NCBI GenBank assembly: GCA_964019655.1
Contig: CAXHTR010000006.1
Span: forward strand, 620,001-684,000
Reading direction: 5' to 3'
DNA length: 64,000 bases
Source: Perkinsela sp. pyNocScin1
Taxonomy: Eukaryota > Euglenozoa > Kinetoplastea > Prokinetoplastida > Perkinselidae
The notes under the pieces were generated by a model, which saw nothing but the letters and a program-made list of their open reading frames with translations, did no database searches and was not told the origin of the DNA. The position numbers were made by a program, and so were the translations under genes. Of the stretch, positions 1 through 10,979 are shown piece after piece (within the stretch, counting starts at the first letter, position 1; each line of letters opens with the position of its first letter).

Positions 1-1
1 G

Positions 2-553
2 AAAGAGAACGACCTCGAGCCAAGCGCGCAGTCGTACGTAAACATGATCTTCGCATCACGCATGACGAAAAAGCCAATCGAGGTTGCAAAAAAGTACTGG
101 GCAGACGCTGTCAAAACGGAATCCATCGTGCCAGTCCTCCGCGAAGACTTTGAGTTCGAAATGTGGCTCAAGCAGATCGATCGCATGGGCTCCTTCACCA
201 CAACTGGCTTTTTGTCGAACAACGAAGAGGGTGCAAGCGAGTTCCCGTCGAACGTCTGGGCGACCAACGGCTGGGATGAGCGCTCAGAGCCCAAGTTCCC
301 TACACGGAAGAAGCTCATTCGTGACGAGGCGAAAATGCGAGCATCCCCTGGCAAGATGGTACGAACGACCTTCTCGTTCTACGAGCGCCGGCCGTGGTAC
401 CATTTTAAGGGAATGTACCCCTGGGACTACTATGGTCCACCGCGTGATGAAAAGGCTCGCGTCGAAGCACGCGTGCAGGAGCTCTATCCAAAGCTCGATG
501 CCGATATTAAGAGACTTCCGTATGAGCCCTGTGGTAAGGCGATCCCTGTCTAG
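2..553 (+). CDS. Unknown protein, 5' end cut by window edge
   Basis: The reading frame is open back to base 2, and codon use before the first ATG at 44 looks like the codon use after it. The gene therefore probably starts outside the window; if the ATG at 44 is used, the product is 169 residues. The protein is charged and aromatic-rich, with a WYHFKGMYPWDYYGPP segment around residues 119-134 of the ATG-44 form and no membrane segment. I do not recognise the family. It lies 115 bases upstream of an organellar-type EF-P gene, but that is no guide to function in polycistronic genomes. Reality as a gene is likely; function is unknown. Confidence 0.7.
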   Translation, partial: KENDLEPSAQSYVNMIFASRMTKKPIEVAKKYWADAVKTESIVPVLREDFEFEMWLKQIDRMGSFTTTGFLSNNEEGASEFPSNVWATNGWDERSEPKFPTRKKLIRDEAKMRASPGKMVRTTFSFYERRPWYHFKGMYPWDYYGPPRDEKARVEARVQELYPKLDADIKRLPYEPCGKAIPV

Positions 554-668
554 TACACCTTGTAGAAGCTTTCATGTGAAATGTGCATTCGCTCTGTTTT
601 CTCAGTAATTTTACTAGGATCATCTCAAATTTCTCTAAAATTCTCTTTTCTATCGCACATGAACTAGC

Positions 669-1391
669 ATGCACCGCTACGCCGCATCATTCCCTGCTTT
701 ACTTCGAAAAACGCACCAAAGCCAGATCAAAGGCCTCCTCCTCGCCCAGCAGCGCGGCATGGCCGCCGACCGCTGCCGCGCCGGCGCTGTCATCAAGTAC
801 GACAAGGCCTTCTGGCGCGTGGCAGAGGCAAAGCGCTCCCAGAAGGGAAAGAACGCAGCGGTCATCAGTCTGCACCTCGAGGGGCTCGGCGTGAAGGGTG
901 GCATTTCCACCTACTCGAACTCGCGCGTCAAGACAATCTCAACGTCGTGTGGCACAGAGATAGAGGAGGCGAACTACACTCGACTTCGCGTCCTTTTCAG
1001 CGGCTTCGATGACGAGGACAATGCGTGCTTTGTCTTCCCGCCCGACTCCATCGACCACGGCAAGGAGATAAATATCCGCGGAATGGACCTCACGGAGCAG
1101 CATCAGAACTTTCTCGCTGTCCGCATGCCGTGCGATTTGCTGTGTGTCCACGACATCGCCAAGGACAGCGACGAGGCGAGCAGCGACAAGGCCATGTACC
1201 CAGAGCTGACGCTGCCGCCACACTACAACTATACAGTGGACAATGTCACGAGCCGCAACGGCTACCGCTTTGCCACGTTCGCGGAGTGCGACGGGAGCAT
1301 AACAGTGACTGATAGCATCCAGCCGGGCATGCAGGTCAAAGTCATTCTTCGAGCAGACGGCACTGGCGGGAGCTTCGGCGGGCGTGCATAG
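669..1391 (+). CDS. Elongation factor P-like protein, probably mitochondrial
   Basis: 240 residues from the ATG at 669, which follows an AG four bases upstream after a pyrimidine-rich stretch. Residues 1-30 are basic and lack acids, like a mitochondrial presequence. Residues about 34-90 fit the KOW-like N-terminal domain of EF-P (RAGAVIKYDKAFWRV, then a KGKNAAVISL strand pair). The rest fits the two OB domains, with VFPPDSID, PELTLPPHYNYTV and a C-terminal SIQPGMQVKVILR strand typical of the last EF-P domain. EF-P relieves ribosome stalling at proline stretches; here it would act on mitoribosomes. The assignment rests on pattern only, and loops are longer than in bacterial EF-P. Confidence 0.55.
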   Translation: MHRYAASFPALLRKTHQSQIKGLLLAQQRGMAADRCRAGAVIKYDKAFWRVAEAKRSQKGKNAAVISLHLEGLGVKGGISTYSNSRVKTISTSCGTEIEEANYTRLRVLFSGFDDEDNACFVFPPDSIDHGKEINIRGMDLTEQHQNFLAVRMPCDLLCVHDIAKDSDEASSDKAMYPELTLPPHYNYTVDNVTSRNGYRFATFAECDGSITVTDSIQPGMQVKVILRADGTGGSFGGRA

Positions 1392-1510
1392 GAACAAGAC
1401 AATATTGCTGAACTGTGCATTTTTGCGTTTGAGAGAATTTTTCACAAAAATTACTAGAAAAGGGGTCCTTTCATGTGTTTTCCACTAATTTGACCATATT
1501 CAACCCAATA

Positions 1511-4500
1511 ATGTCCTACAGACGAGCGGTGCCTTCGAGCAGCACACCAAATCGAAGCGCCAAGAAGCAAAAGACCGACGGAAAGAGCGCCGCCCTCGTG
1601 CGGCACATCCAGCGCATCGCCCGCATGCCGCTCAGCGACGCGTGCGCGCACCTCCCATCGGACGGGGAGATACAGCGCCTGCCGTTCGCCAACGTCGACA
1701 GCGTCCTGCAGGCGGCTTACAAGGGCCACTTCCACCGCGCTGCCGGCGATAAGCCTGGTCAGGCGGTACGCAATCAAGACAGCCCGTCGCCGTTCATTTT
1801 CGGAGAGCTCCGGCGGCTGGCAGGTGCCCTGCTGAGTTCTGGAGACAACCTTGCACAGATTGTCGATCTGCTCATCGCGGCGATCCTCCAAGAGGGTGTC
1901 GTTGGCGCACAGAATGTCATCGCAGAAGTCTGTGAGCACTACAGTACAGCAAAAAGCCCATTCACATTCCCAGATCTTGAGCTGGTGCCAACACAGGCGC
2001 ACCCGACGCTGTTCCGACTGCTCGTTGCGGTCGCATTCGACGCCAAAGCGCCAGCCATTGCCTTCCTGCACAGAGTTGTTCAGTGCGTCGCCGTTCCGCT
2101 GCTGGCGAGTCTGCACCGCGCAGCCAAGCCAGACAACGAGAGCGAGATGCACGCTGTGCTCGAGGGCGTTTTCGCTATGCTCGCGCACTATATCGACGGT
2201 ATTCTCGAGTTTATCCTCCCAGCGAGTCAGACAGGCGTCGAAATCGCAGAAGAATACAGTAAAAAGAATTGGCGGGAAATCCTGCGAGCGGTTTCCCCCC
2301 TCGCGCGCTCGCACCGGGCCCTCGAGCGCCGCATGGCAGCAAATGTGCTGGCTGGGGTACTCCGCAAGGTTTCAGCAGTAGACCAGGCGGCCTATCTCCA
2401 CGGCCTCATTGAGGAACTTTCGAGCGATGCAGGAGCTGATGCCAGTGCAGCGGAGCCGATCGCCGACGCTGTCGCCCACTGCATGACGTTCTGCATGCAC
2501 CCAACGCTGTTTATTCAGAACGGCACAGTATCAACAGATATCATTCGCTCTGCCATGGCCATTTTCGAATTTGGAGGCAAAACTGCTATGGACACCGAAA
2601 ATACTATACATCCCCTCGAGGCCCTCACGGAGGCGCTCGCGCGTGTGCCAGCGTGCGACGCGACGCTCTTTGGGGCCTCTGGGGGCGAAGCATTCGCTCA
2701 GACGATTCGCACCCTCTGCGCAGAGCGTCCCAGCGGGGAAGCAGTAGCGCTGCGACGGCTGCGCCTCTGCCAGCTGCTCCTCGAGCAAAAGAATCTCAGT
2801 AAAGTAGCACTCGACGCGTATATGGAAGGTGTCATAGACATTTGCAAGGGCACAGACTGGACCATAGCTGATGATACTTTTCACGCTGCAATTTCGCACA
2901 TTATTGGCGCATACCCGATGCGCCGCCACGCCGCGCTCGACAGCAACGCCTTTGCTTTTTTGCTCGAGAATGTCTTGCCACACATTGCAAAAAAGACTGT
3001 CGACGCTGCTGTAGCTGACAATCTGGTAAACTTTTCTTTTCTGACAGACATTGCCGCTGGCTGGGTCTCCTTTGCCCGCTTTGAGGCAAACGCCTTGCAC
3101 TTTGCAAAATGTCTCCTGCCGCACTTGCTCAAGGCGCTCGCAGCTATTTCTGAGACATTCACATCCAATGATTCTCTCACAAAGACAGCACTTCGCAAAA
3201 CTGTGCGCGAGCGGGCAGTCCACATTCTTGCCATGCTCGTCCCGCCCGTGCACGCTTTCCTCGAGACCGACTGCGTCGTTCGGGCGCGGGAGGAATCCCT
3301 GCCGCAGGGCAAGTGGCTCCTCTCCCTCGATGATTCGGCAGTGGCCTCGTGCGCAGCTGTGCGGGCGGGGCCGACAGGGGCCTCCATCGTCCTCCCGGAG
3401 GCTATTGAGCGTCTCATCTTTGGCGATGGGGCAGAATTGAAAATAAAACCATCGAGTGATAGTGAGGCCCTGCAGGCTGCGATTTTTTTGATCAGTGCGT
3501 CGACAATAGGTGAAAATTCTGCGAACAAGGAGCAGGAAAACACCCAGGAGACACCAAGATCGCTCTACATCGACGCCGAAATGCACATCAAAGCAGCCCA
3601 CCAGGCGCTCTTCGTCTCCCCGCCAAACACCGAAGTTGTCTTTGGCCGCGCAGTCAACGCACTCTTTGCCCATGTCCGAGGCCTCACGCCTATTTCGGAG
3701 AATACAAAGCCGGCGCCCGACGCTGAGCGCATCGCCAGCGGCACAACCCGGGCCTTCCTCGATGTCGTGGGGGCGACGTCCCGGATGGCCTCCGACGATA
3801 CCGGAAAACTGCGGCAGTCCTGCGATTTTTCGATAGAGGCCTTCCGCTCGATACGCGTCGAGATTCTCATTCTTTTCCGAAGATTCATCGTCCCCTGGCT
3901 CCGAACCCACAAAGATTCCATCGATGAAGACGTGACTGAGTCCATCAGCCGGGTCATGCCGATGCTCTTCCGCCACCCGCATCCGAACATCCGCCACCTC
4001 GCGCTCCAGTGTGTCCTGGCACTCAACAGCGGCGATGACCTCCTCGCCAGGCCTTTTCTCGAGAAAGCGCTCGAGATCGACGGCACGAACGCGCTGTACA
4101 TCGACGAGCTCCACGCCAAGAAGGAGGCGATGAAAGTTTTCAGCACACAAGTCCAGCACATCGCGGCGCAGGGCGGCGACACCGTTGGCCTCGCCACGCG
4201 CTACTGCATCGGCCTCGCCTACAGCAAGTTCCGCGAGACCTTTGACCAGACCATCGATGCTCTGAGAGCTCTTACACAGAAGCAGCCGAGGGAGGCGCTG
4301 CCAATCCTCTGGGGACACATCGTGCAGTGTCTCCTGACGACGGCACACCCAGAAAATGACACGTCTGTCCTACCACTGCCCTGGCGGGAAAATACCGAAA
4401 ATACTGAGCTGGTCTACGCCGACCCAGCCCTTGTGCTCAAAGAACTTTTCAAAGTCGCTGAGAAAGGCTTTATAACAGCGTTGTCCAATAACCAAGGAAC

Positions 4501-7500
4501 AAAGAATGAGTGTGTCTGCACGTACTACCAGCCGCAGCGTGCCTACCGCGGGGCGGCCACTCTGCCCCTCGGCGCGTGCGACTTTTTGGAGTTTGTGCGC
4601 ATTTTCCACCTGCTGCTGACCGACCGCGGCGAGGCGCTGTACTTTGTCCGCGAGAGCGACATGCGCAGGCAGACCAAGGAGCGCCTCGAGGGCCTCGCGC
4701 GGTGCGTAGGGTCAGTCCTTGGGGTTTTACTCAAAAGGTCACAAGCATGCGTGGATGCACTGTGGAAACACACTGTCGCGTTCACAGAGAATCCAAATTC
4801 GACGTTTGAGCAGACTGTCTGCCGGCGGTTTGAGCTCTCGGCAAAGTACCTTGTCACGTGGAGCGACCCGAAGATTCAGCGCGCAGGCATGGAGGCGCTG
4901 GCAAGTTTAGAAGTTTTTCCGTACCGCTCGGCCCCGCACATGGCATTTCTGAGCGCCCAGGTCGACCGCCAGGGCTCGAGCACAAAAGTGAGTAAAAATA
5001 GTGAAAAGAGTGCGTACGAAGGCCTCCGCGAAGCGCTCGCGGCGTCTCGCACCACGAAGGAAACAGAAACCATCAGCGAGGACAACAAGCGCTTCATCGA
5101 CGCCTACTTTGAAAGCTTTGGCGTCCGGGCGCTCAACAAGGCCGCAAAGAGCAGTGACTCGTCGCTTTTCGCTTTCTGGCTCGAAAGTCCCGCGAAAGCT
5201 TTGCGAGATTCCGCCCTGGCGCACTTTGTACAGTCACTGGACGCGCTCGACGAGGCAGAGCGCAACTACTGCGTCCAGGAGCTGCTGCTGCCGCACTTGC
5301 AAGAGGAGGTCGGTGGCAGACCGCTGAGCGCTGCTGTGCGCATGGTCTGGGCAGCGCTCGTGACATTCCGGCACCTGCTGAGCTGCAGCGCCGGGGCCAT
5401 CTTCGAGATGCTCATCCCGGACATTGACAAAAAGTCGAGTGGCTCGAACTCGTCGACAGAGACACACCAGCAGGCAGTTTCTGTGATTCTCGAGGCGTGT
5501 GCGCTCTTCCACCGAGCGGTATACTTCAGAGAAATATCCACTGTGACCGAAGAAGACAAAGGCGCTGTCTTGAAATGCACTCAGCGCACTATCGAAAAGT
5601 TTTTCGAGCGCAAAGACGCGGCGGACGAGGTCGCCCGGCAGATTGTGCTTTTTGTTTTACGGGAAAGTGCCGAGACCAAGTCAAGCTGGCTCCATTCGCT
5701 CATTACTGAGTGCCCAGCGCTCTCCAGCAGAACTGTGACGAAGTCATTCATTTCTGACAAAATCGCCTCGAAAGACATTGTGGCACAGCTCAGCCTGTAC
5801 CGTAAGATCGTCGAGGTGTCGCAGTCTGACTCTGCTGAAATTCGCGCCTACCTCCAGCGGTCATACACTTCAATCTTCAGCACTTTCGAGAAATTTTTGC
5901 AGATTTCTGACAAAAGCACAGACGCGCAGTTCTACGACATTCTCGAAGTTTTTGCACAGGTGACCTTCCACGTCGCCAGCGCACCCGGGGCATCCACAGT
6001 GGAGGCAATACAGCCAGACACCATGCTGACCTTTCTGCTGACTTTCTGCAAGGAGACCACGATCCCTGTCAAAGTCCCAAAGCGGGCAGTGCACAGCAGC
6101 GCAGTGCGCCGCACGCTGGCACAGGTCAGCAACGCCCTGCGGCTATGTCACATATTCACACAAAAGAGCGCCAAGCAGGCGCAGCTTGCGCATAGCTATG
6201 CGCATCTTTTTGGTGTTTACTGCAAGTACACAGCCTTTGAAGGGTCCTTAGAAGTCTCGAGCGCGCTCGACGAAGTCAAGCGGCAGATAGTGGCAACTTT
6301 TTCAATTCTGACAGAGAAACCATCCTTCGAGTATGACAAAGCTATCGAAGGCCTGCTCGCACGACTGCCAGCGGACCACCGCCAGAAGCCCCTGGCCCGC
6401 GACATTCTCACGATGAACACACACTGGGAGAAGCTGTGCAAGCATTTTCAAAAGCTCTCTGAGGAAACTGCAGGCACCCAGGGCGAGAAAATGTACCTTC
6501 GCATGACAGTCCAAACGATTTTTTACGTCATGCACTCTGGTCACACCGACGCGTGCACTTTCGCATCTGCGGCAGTCGCAGCGGTGCTCCGCTGCCCGCT
6601 TCAAAGTGCAAACTGGACTGCATTCCGAAAATCACTCGTCGCCGAAGAAATTCTACCAGTCATTCGCAAAAAGCTCTCAGATACGAACGGGACAGTACGG
6701 ACGAACGCGCTGGCCATGCTGGGCGCGTTCGCGGACTCAGCAGCAATGGAAAACTTTCCAGCGTATAAACTTCTCAGAGAACTCCTGCCAGAGCAGAAGC
6801 AAAAGGGCAAAGGAAGTAAAGCTGCGCCCTCGGTCAGCACCTTTGAGCTCCTGAGCGCCCCGCAGATCGCCGAGATCACCAAAGGCCTCAAGCGCATTCA
6901 GGACGTCACCGAGCAGGTCCCAGCCGATAGTGTGAAGGAACTCATAGCCTTTTCCGACTGCGTCGTGCCCTTCGTCCACGCCAGCATCCTCGCTTTTATT
7001 CAAAAGAACACCCAGGGCTACTTTTTGTCAGACACGAGGCAGAAGGGCAAGGCTGGTGCAGGTGGAGTTTTCGACAAAACGACGCAGATGCAGTTCGTCA
7101 CTGCCCTGCTGCAGACCATGCTGTCGTTCACCCCCGCCGTCGGCCCGCGGCACTCCCTGGCCATCGGCAAGCTCTTCCTCTCCGCGGCGGAGGCGGCCCA
7201 CGCGCACAACAACGCCAAGGTCTGCGAGACTGTATGCGGGGCCCTCATGCACATTCTGAATGAGCTGTCGACGCAGCAGCTCCACCCGGCGAGCGCCAGC
7301 ACTGTCAGCACGCTCCACTTTCTGCAGCGGCAGGTCATCCCCAAGGTCAAGTCCTTCCTCGCGGCTGGGAAGGCTTCGAAGAAGGCAGAAGCACCAGAAT
7401 CTTTGAAAATTCGCGGCAACAGCATGAAGTTACTACTACTCGCCTTCCGCGTGCTCTCCAAGGTCCCATCCAAGATTTTGCTGAACATCAAAGAATCCCC

Positions 7501-10500
7501 AGCCGACGAGAACCAGACCATTCGCACGATGCGAGCGAAAATCGACCCGGCCGCCCTCTCGGCCGACGCCATCCGGCAGGAAATCCTCGAGCTCATGACG
7601 CACGTCGTCGCCAAGCTGCGCTCCAAGTCGAACGGCAAGACGAGGGAGCGCGCCCGCAGGGCCTTGAAGTCCTTCGTCCTCGAGTTCCGCGACATGCACA
7701 TTTTCGGGGATGTGCTCAAGGCCATGTGCGCCACGCTGCGCGACGGCTACCAGCTCCATGTTCTGAGTTATTCCATCGTCGACCTTTTGGCGGAGTGCCA
7801 CGAGGTCATCACAGATGGCGCAGCAGCGCGGCGCGCCTTTGAGGCCTTCGCGCCAGACATTTTTGACATTCTGTTTACGCACTACTTTGGGCTCATTGGC
7901 GAGGAAAAGAAGCGCATTCAGTCCAAAACGATGGCCAAGAAGCGCACGGCGCAGGACGATCACACGGAAATGCGGCGCAACCGCTGTCTGGAAGGTGTCG
8001 AGCTCCTTTTAGCACTGGCGGCCGACACTGCAGACTGGACTGTTCGAGTCGAGCAGAAGATCCGCTACCTTTTCGACACCTCGGAGACTGCGGGCAGTCA
8101 GTTCTTAAAATCGGAGAAGCGCCCGACGCCCAACCAGGCACTCATCACTGCAAGTCAAAAGTTTCTGGAAGCCGCCGCCCTCGGCGCAGTCAAAAAGTTT
8201 GAAAAGAATTCTGAGAATTTCGACGCGTCTATCCCGGTGATATTATCGCATGGCGGCGCAGTCTTTGCGCACAACCTCGCAGTCAACGACGCGATCGGCG
8301 CGCAGTTCGAGGAAAAGTTCGCCCGGCGGGGCATTCTGCAGAATTTGTCGCACACGACGGCGGCGAAGCACATGCTCCCAGAGAACATTGGGGAAAACAC
8401 CCAGGAGAATGCGGATACGACCCAGGCAACCGCCGACGGCCTCATTCTCGACGGGTCCTACGCCCAGCAGTTCACGCGGACCTTTTCGATCCAGGAGGAT
8501 GTCCAGCGCCGCGACGTCGACTTTGCCTCAACGCCAGTCCTCCGCCAGAACACGCAGGCCATCGTTAAGTCTATTCTCCAGAAAAAGGTGCAGAAGGGTA
8601 AAGTCAATCAGGATAACACAGAGAATGAAAACACTCAACAAAATCTGAGTTTTGCCAACATTCTGACGATGGAGCTCATCACTGAGTTCCACGTCCTGCT
8701 GAGCTGGAAGCTTTTTCCATTTGTCGAGGCGCACGGCGCTCAGACTGCGAACTCCGAAAACTCCGCCGACCCGCGCCGCGCCCACTACGACCCGCTCCTT
8801 GGCGCCGTCACAGCGCTCCTCCGCAAGAACACGCGCGAGACCACTGTCATCCAGTGCCTCAAGTTTTTCTCAACAGTCCTGAACTTTTCCAAGAGAGATA
8901 CCCACCGCGCAGCAGTCGAGCTCTACCCTTCATTTGAAAACACGATGCAGCCCATCCTCGACGGCATCTTCGGGGTGCTCCAGCGCGGCACAGCGATCCG
9001 CCGCGACTGCTACAAGGCGCTCACGACCTTTGTGCGCTTCGTGGCCGCGTCCTACGCTTTATCGTCCAAAAAGCCGTTCGCGATCCCCAAGTCGTCGGTC
9101 GCAGTGCTCCTGACGTCTGTGCACTCGAATTTACTCGATACAAAGGAAAGCCTCTTGCACAGTGGCCTGGCACTCGTCAAGGAGCTTTTGGCAGGCATCC
9201 TGAAGCAGATCCGCTACGAGACAGCGCACGCTGAAAAACCATCCAAAAATTTAATGCCGACGGAGATGGTCGACATCATCCCCCCAGTGCTGCAGACGAT
9301 GCTGCACTCGAGCGACGGCGGCGTTCAGAACCGCTGTTTGTCCATTGTCGCCACCTTTGTGTCCGACTACGTCCTGGACCACGGGGCCGGGCACTCGACG
9401 GGCAAGGCGCACATCTCGGGCGAGGCCGTCGACTTCCGCAGGGCGCGCGACCTCTTGACGCACATTATGGACACACTGCTCTCACACATTGTCCGTTACG
9501 ACAACGCCGAGGCGAAGGCGAATGTTCTCCGGCTTTTGAACGTTTTGCTGCGGCGGCTGCCCCTCGACATTCTGCAGAGCAACACCAAGATCCTCCTGCC
9601 GATTTTGGCAAGAGACGTCGTCGCGGCGACGACCGCGCAGGCCGCCCGCCGGACCGACAGCCGCTCGCTCTTCCCTGAAAAATCGAAGAAAATCGTCGAG
9701 AATTCAGCTGTCGGGGACGCCGCCAGTGAGTCCGCGCTGGCCCTGCAGGCGCTCTGCGGCGACCGCGATTGCTGGACGATCTGCGTCAAAGACATGCTGC
9801 TGGCCTGGCTCAGCCAGGATGTGTCAAACTCGATCGACGTGCTCACGACGGCGTGCGCTGTCTTTTTTGAAGTTCTCAAAGTGTTTCCCGAGCAGATGGA
9901 GCAGGACGACGAGGCGTGCGTGAGCACCAAGGCGACGGCGCAGGCCGGAACGGTGAAATGTGCCTCGAAGGTTATCAGTATTTTGGAAAATATAGCTAAG
10001 CTCAAGAAGAACCCACAGTACGCTGGGTTCTCGAACCACGCGCTGGTGTACCACGTGCTTCGCGTGGTCGATTCGATGGATATAAGCGATGCACTAGTCG
10101 AAGTTCACGTTGGTGACAAAAGTGGCGAAAAGTCAATGCAGTGGCACATTTTGGAGAAGATTTCGTGCCTGGTGGACTCGGCGCGCCCCGCAGTGCACAG
10201 CCTGCTCGTGAAAATATACAGCAAGCTTCTCAGTAATACTGCGAATGTGAAAGATATCGACGCCAAAGCCTTCCGCACAGTCCAAGTGGGGCTACTTGCA
10301 GTTCTTCGGGCGAATGTATTTGAGAAATCACTCAAAGACACGTATGTTGAGGCCCTGAAGTCTCTTATACTGATCGCCAGCCAATCTTCGCGGCCATCGC
10401 TCGACAAAATTTATTCGGGAACAGTTGACAGCCTCCGCAAGGCAGCGTTGCTCGTCATTCAGCCCATCAAGCAAAGTTCTGAGAATATCGACAGCGACGC

Positions 10501-10912
10501 GGCAGATGCGCTGGACCTCACCTTATCAGCACTTGTCGCTATCGCGCCCACGTGTCACTCTGGAAAAGAAACAAATTCGCTACCAGTTGGCATGGCGCTG
10601 CAAAAATTCGTCGGCGTCGCCAAGTGGGTCTTCCTGCACAGCGGCTACGGCCACCCAGACCTCCACAGGGTGTCGCGAGACACGCTGAAAGCGCTGCACG
10701 GCATGGCACTGCCGGTTGTAGCGAAGGAGAATCAATCTACAGACACAGATCTACAGACTGTAGTTGGAGATGATGGCGTGGCGTACACAATGCAAACAGC
10801 GAGCTTTGCTCTTCTGCCTATACTCGCAAAGGCGCAGCACAGTATGCGCGCACGGAGCGTTGCACATCGCCGAAAGGGTGCGCAGAGGCTCAGCAAGCAG
10901 AAAAGGCGATGA
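1511..10912 (+). CDS. UTP20: UTP20/DRIM-like giant HEAT-repeat protein of the SSU processome
   Basis: One uninterrupted frame of 3133 codons from the ATG at 1511; the frame is open a little upstream but with no earlier ATG. The protein is almost entirely amphipathic helix pairs of HEAT/ARM type, with a basic start (residues 1-25) and a very basic C-terminus (RRKGAQRLSKQKRR). The segment near residues 2055-2090, with DGYQLHVLSYSIVDLL, matches the signature of UTP20 proteins. UTP20 is a nucleolar scaffold for U3 snoRNP-dependent 18S rRNA processing. At 3133 residues it is longer than the roughly 2500-2800 usual in yeast and human. Codons are GC-rich at third positions, unlike the LRR genes further on. 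Confidence 0.75.
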   Translation: MSYRRAVPSSSTPNRSAKKQKTDGKSAALVRHIQRIARMPLSDACAHLPSDGEIQRLPFANVDSVLQAAYKGHFHRAAGDKPGQAVRNQDSPSPFIFGELRRLAGALLSSGDNLAQIVDLLIAAILQEGVVGAQNVIAEVCEHYSTAKSPFTFPDLELVPTQAHPTLFRLLVAVAFDAKAPAIAFLHRVVQCVAVPLLASLHRAAKPDNESEMHAVLEGVFAMLAHYIDGILEFILPASQTGVEIAEEYSKKNWREILRAVSPLARSHRALERRMAANVLAGVLRKVSAVDQAAYLHGLIEELSSDAGADASAAEPIADAVAHCMTFCMHPTLFIQNGTVSTDIIRSAMAIFEFGGKTAMDTENTIHPLEALTEALARVPACDATLFGASGGEAFAQTIRTLCAERPSGEAVALRRLRLCQLLLEQKNLSKVALDAYMEGVIDICKGTDWTIADDTFHAAISHIIGAYPMRRHAALDSNAFAFLLENVLPHIAKKTVDAAVADNLVNFSFLTDIAAGWVSFARFEANALHFAKCLLPHLLKALAAISETFTSNDSLTKTALRKTVRERAVHILAMLVPPVHAFLETDCVVRAREESLPQGKWLLSLDDSAVASCAAVRAGPTGASIVLPEAIERLIFGDGAELKIKPSSDSEALQAAIFLISASTIGENSANKEQENTQETPRSLYIDAEMHIKAAHQALFVSPPNTEVVFGRAVNALFAHVRGLTPISENTKPAPDAERIASGTTRAFLDVVGATSRMASDDTGKLRQSCDFSIEAFRSIRVEILILFRRFIVPWLRTHKDSIDEDVTESISRVMPMLFRHPHPNIRHLALQCVLALNSGDDLLARPFLEKALEIDGTNALYIDELHAKKEAMKVFSTQVQHIAAQGGDTVGLATRYCIGLAYSKFRETFDQTIDALRALTQKQPREALPILWGHIVQCLLTTAHPENDTSVLPLPWRENTENTELVYADPALVLKELFKVAEKGFITALSNNQGTKNECVCTYYQPQRAYRGAATLPLGACDFLEFVRIFHLLLTDRGEALYFVRESDMRRQTKERLEGLARCVGSVLGVLLKRSQACVDALWKHTVAFTENPNSTFEQTVCRRFELSAKYLVTWSDPKIQRAGMEALASLEVFPYRSAPHMAFLSAQVDRQGSSTKVSKNSEKSAYEGLREALAASRTTKETETISEDNKRFIDAYFESFGVRALNKAAKSSDSSLFAFWLESPAKALRDSALAHFVQSLDALDEAERNYCVQELLLPHLQEEVGGRPLSAAVRMVWAALVTFRHLLSCSAGAIFEMLIPDIDKKSSGSNSSTETHQQAVSVILEACALFHRAVYFREISTVTEEDKGAVLKCTQRTIEKFFERKDAADEVARQIVLFVLRESAETKSSWLHSLITECPALSSRTVTKSFISDKIASKDIVAQLSLYRKIVEVSQSDSAEIRAYLQRSYTSIFSTFEKFLQISDKSTDAQFYDILEVFAQVTFHVASAPGASTVEAIQPDTMLTFLLTFCKETTIPVKVPKRAVHSSAVRRTLAQVSNALRLCHIFTQKSAKQAQLAHSYAHLFGVYCKYTAFEGSLEVSSALDEVKRQIVATFSILTEKPSFEYDKAIEGLLARLPADHRQKPLARDILTMNTHWEKLCKHFQKLSEETAGTQGEKMYLRMTVQTIFYVMHSGHTDACTFASAAVAAVLRCPLQSANWTAFRKSLVAEEILPVIRKKLSDTNGTVRTNALAMLGAFADSAAMENFPAYKLLRELLPEQKQKGKGSKAAPSVSTFELLSAPQIAEITKGLKRIQDVTEQVPADSVKELIAFSDCVVPFVHASILAFIQKNTQGYFLSDTRQKGKAGAGGVFDKTTQMQFVTALLQTMLSFTPAVGPRHSLAIGKLFLSAAEAAHAHNNAKVCETVCGALMHILNELSTQQLHPASASTVSTLHFLQRQVIPKVKSFLAAGKASKKAEAPESLKIRGNSMKLLLLAFRVLSKVPSKILLNIKESPADENQTIRTMRAKIDPAALSADAIRQEILELMTHVVAKLRSKSNGKTRERARRALKSFVLEFRDMHIFGDVLKAMCATLRDGYQLHVLSYSIVDLLAECHEVITDGAAARRAFEAFAPDIFDILFTHYFGLIGEEKKRIQSKTMAKKRTAQDDHTEMRRNRCLEGVELLLALAADTADWTVRVEQKIRYLFDTSETAGSQFLKSEKRPTPNQALITASQKFLEAAALGAVKKFEKNSENFDASIPVILSHGGAVFAHNLAVNDAIGAQFEEKFARRGILQNLSHTTAAKHMLPENIGENTQENADTTQATADGLILDGSYAQQFTRTFSIQEDVQRRDVDFASTPVLRQNTQAIVKSILQKKVQKGKVNQDNTENENTQQNLSFANILTMELITEFHVLLSWKLFPFVEAHGAQTANSENSADPRRAHYDPLLGAVTALLRKNTRETTVIQCLKFFSTVLNFSKRDTHRAAVELYPSFENTMQPILDGIFGVLQRGTAIRRDCYKALTTFVRFVAASYALSSKKPFAIPKSSVAVLLTSVHSNLLDTKESLLHSGLALVKELLAGILKQIRYETAHAEKPSKNLMPTEMVDIIPPVLQTMLHSSDGGVQNRCLSIVATFVSDYVLDHGAGHSTGKAHISGEAVDFRRARDLLTHIMDTLLSHIVRYDNAEAKANVLRLLNVLLRRLPLDILQSNTKILLPILARDVVAATTAQAARRTDSRSLFPEKSKKIVENSAVGDAASESALALQALCGDRDCWTICVKDMLLAWLSQDVSNSIDVLTTACAVFFEVLKVFPEQMEQDDEACVSTKATAQAGTVKCASKVISILENIAKLKKNPQYAGFSNHALVYHVLRVVDSMDISDALVEVHVGDKSGEKSMQWHILEKISCLVDSARPAVHSLLVKIYSKLLSNTANVKDIDAKAFRTVQVGLLAVLRANVFEKSLKDTYVEALKSLILIASQSSRPSLDKIYSGTVDSLRKAALLVIQPIKQSSENIDSDAADALDLTLSALVAIAPTCHSGKETNSLPVGMALQKFVGVAKWVFLHSGYGHPDLHRVSRDTLKALHGMALPVVAKENQSTDTDLQTVVGDDGVAYTMQTASFALLPILAKAQHSMRARSVAHRRKGAQRLSKQKRR

Positions 10913-10979
10913 ATTACGAGTAAATCGCTTTGCATTTCATCAGCATAAGCGTTGCTCGATGATTTACTCATTAAGTATT

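Noticed and set aside
2531-4348. A 605-codon open frame on the minus strand inside the UTP20 gene
   Set aside because: It mirrors GC-rich third positions of the sense gene, has no recognisable domain, and the sense strand is a clean 3133-codon gene. The same applies to antisense frames at 20651-21592 and 939-1445.
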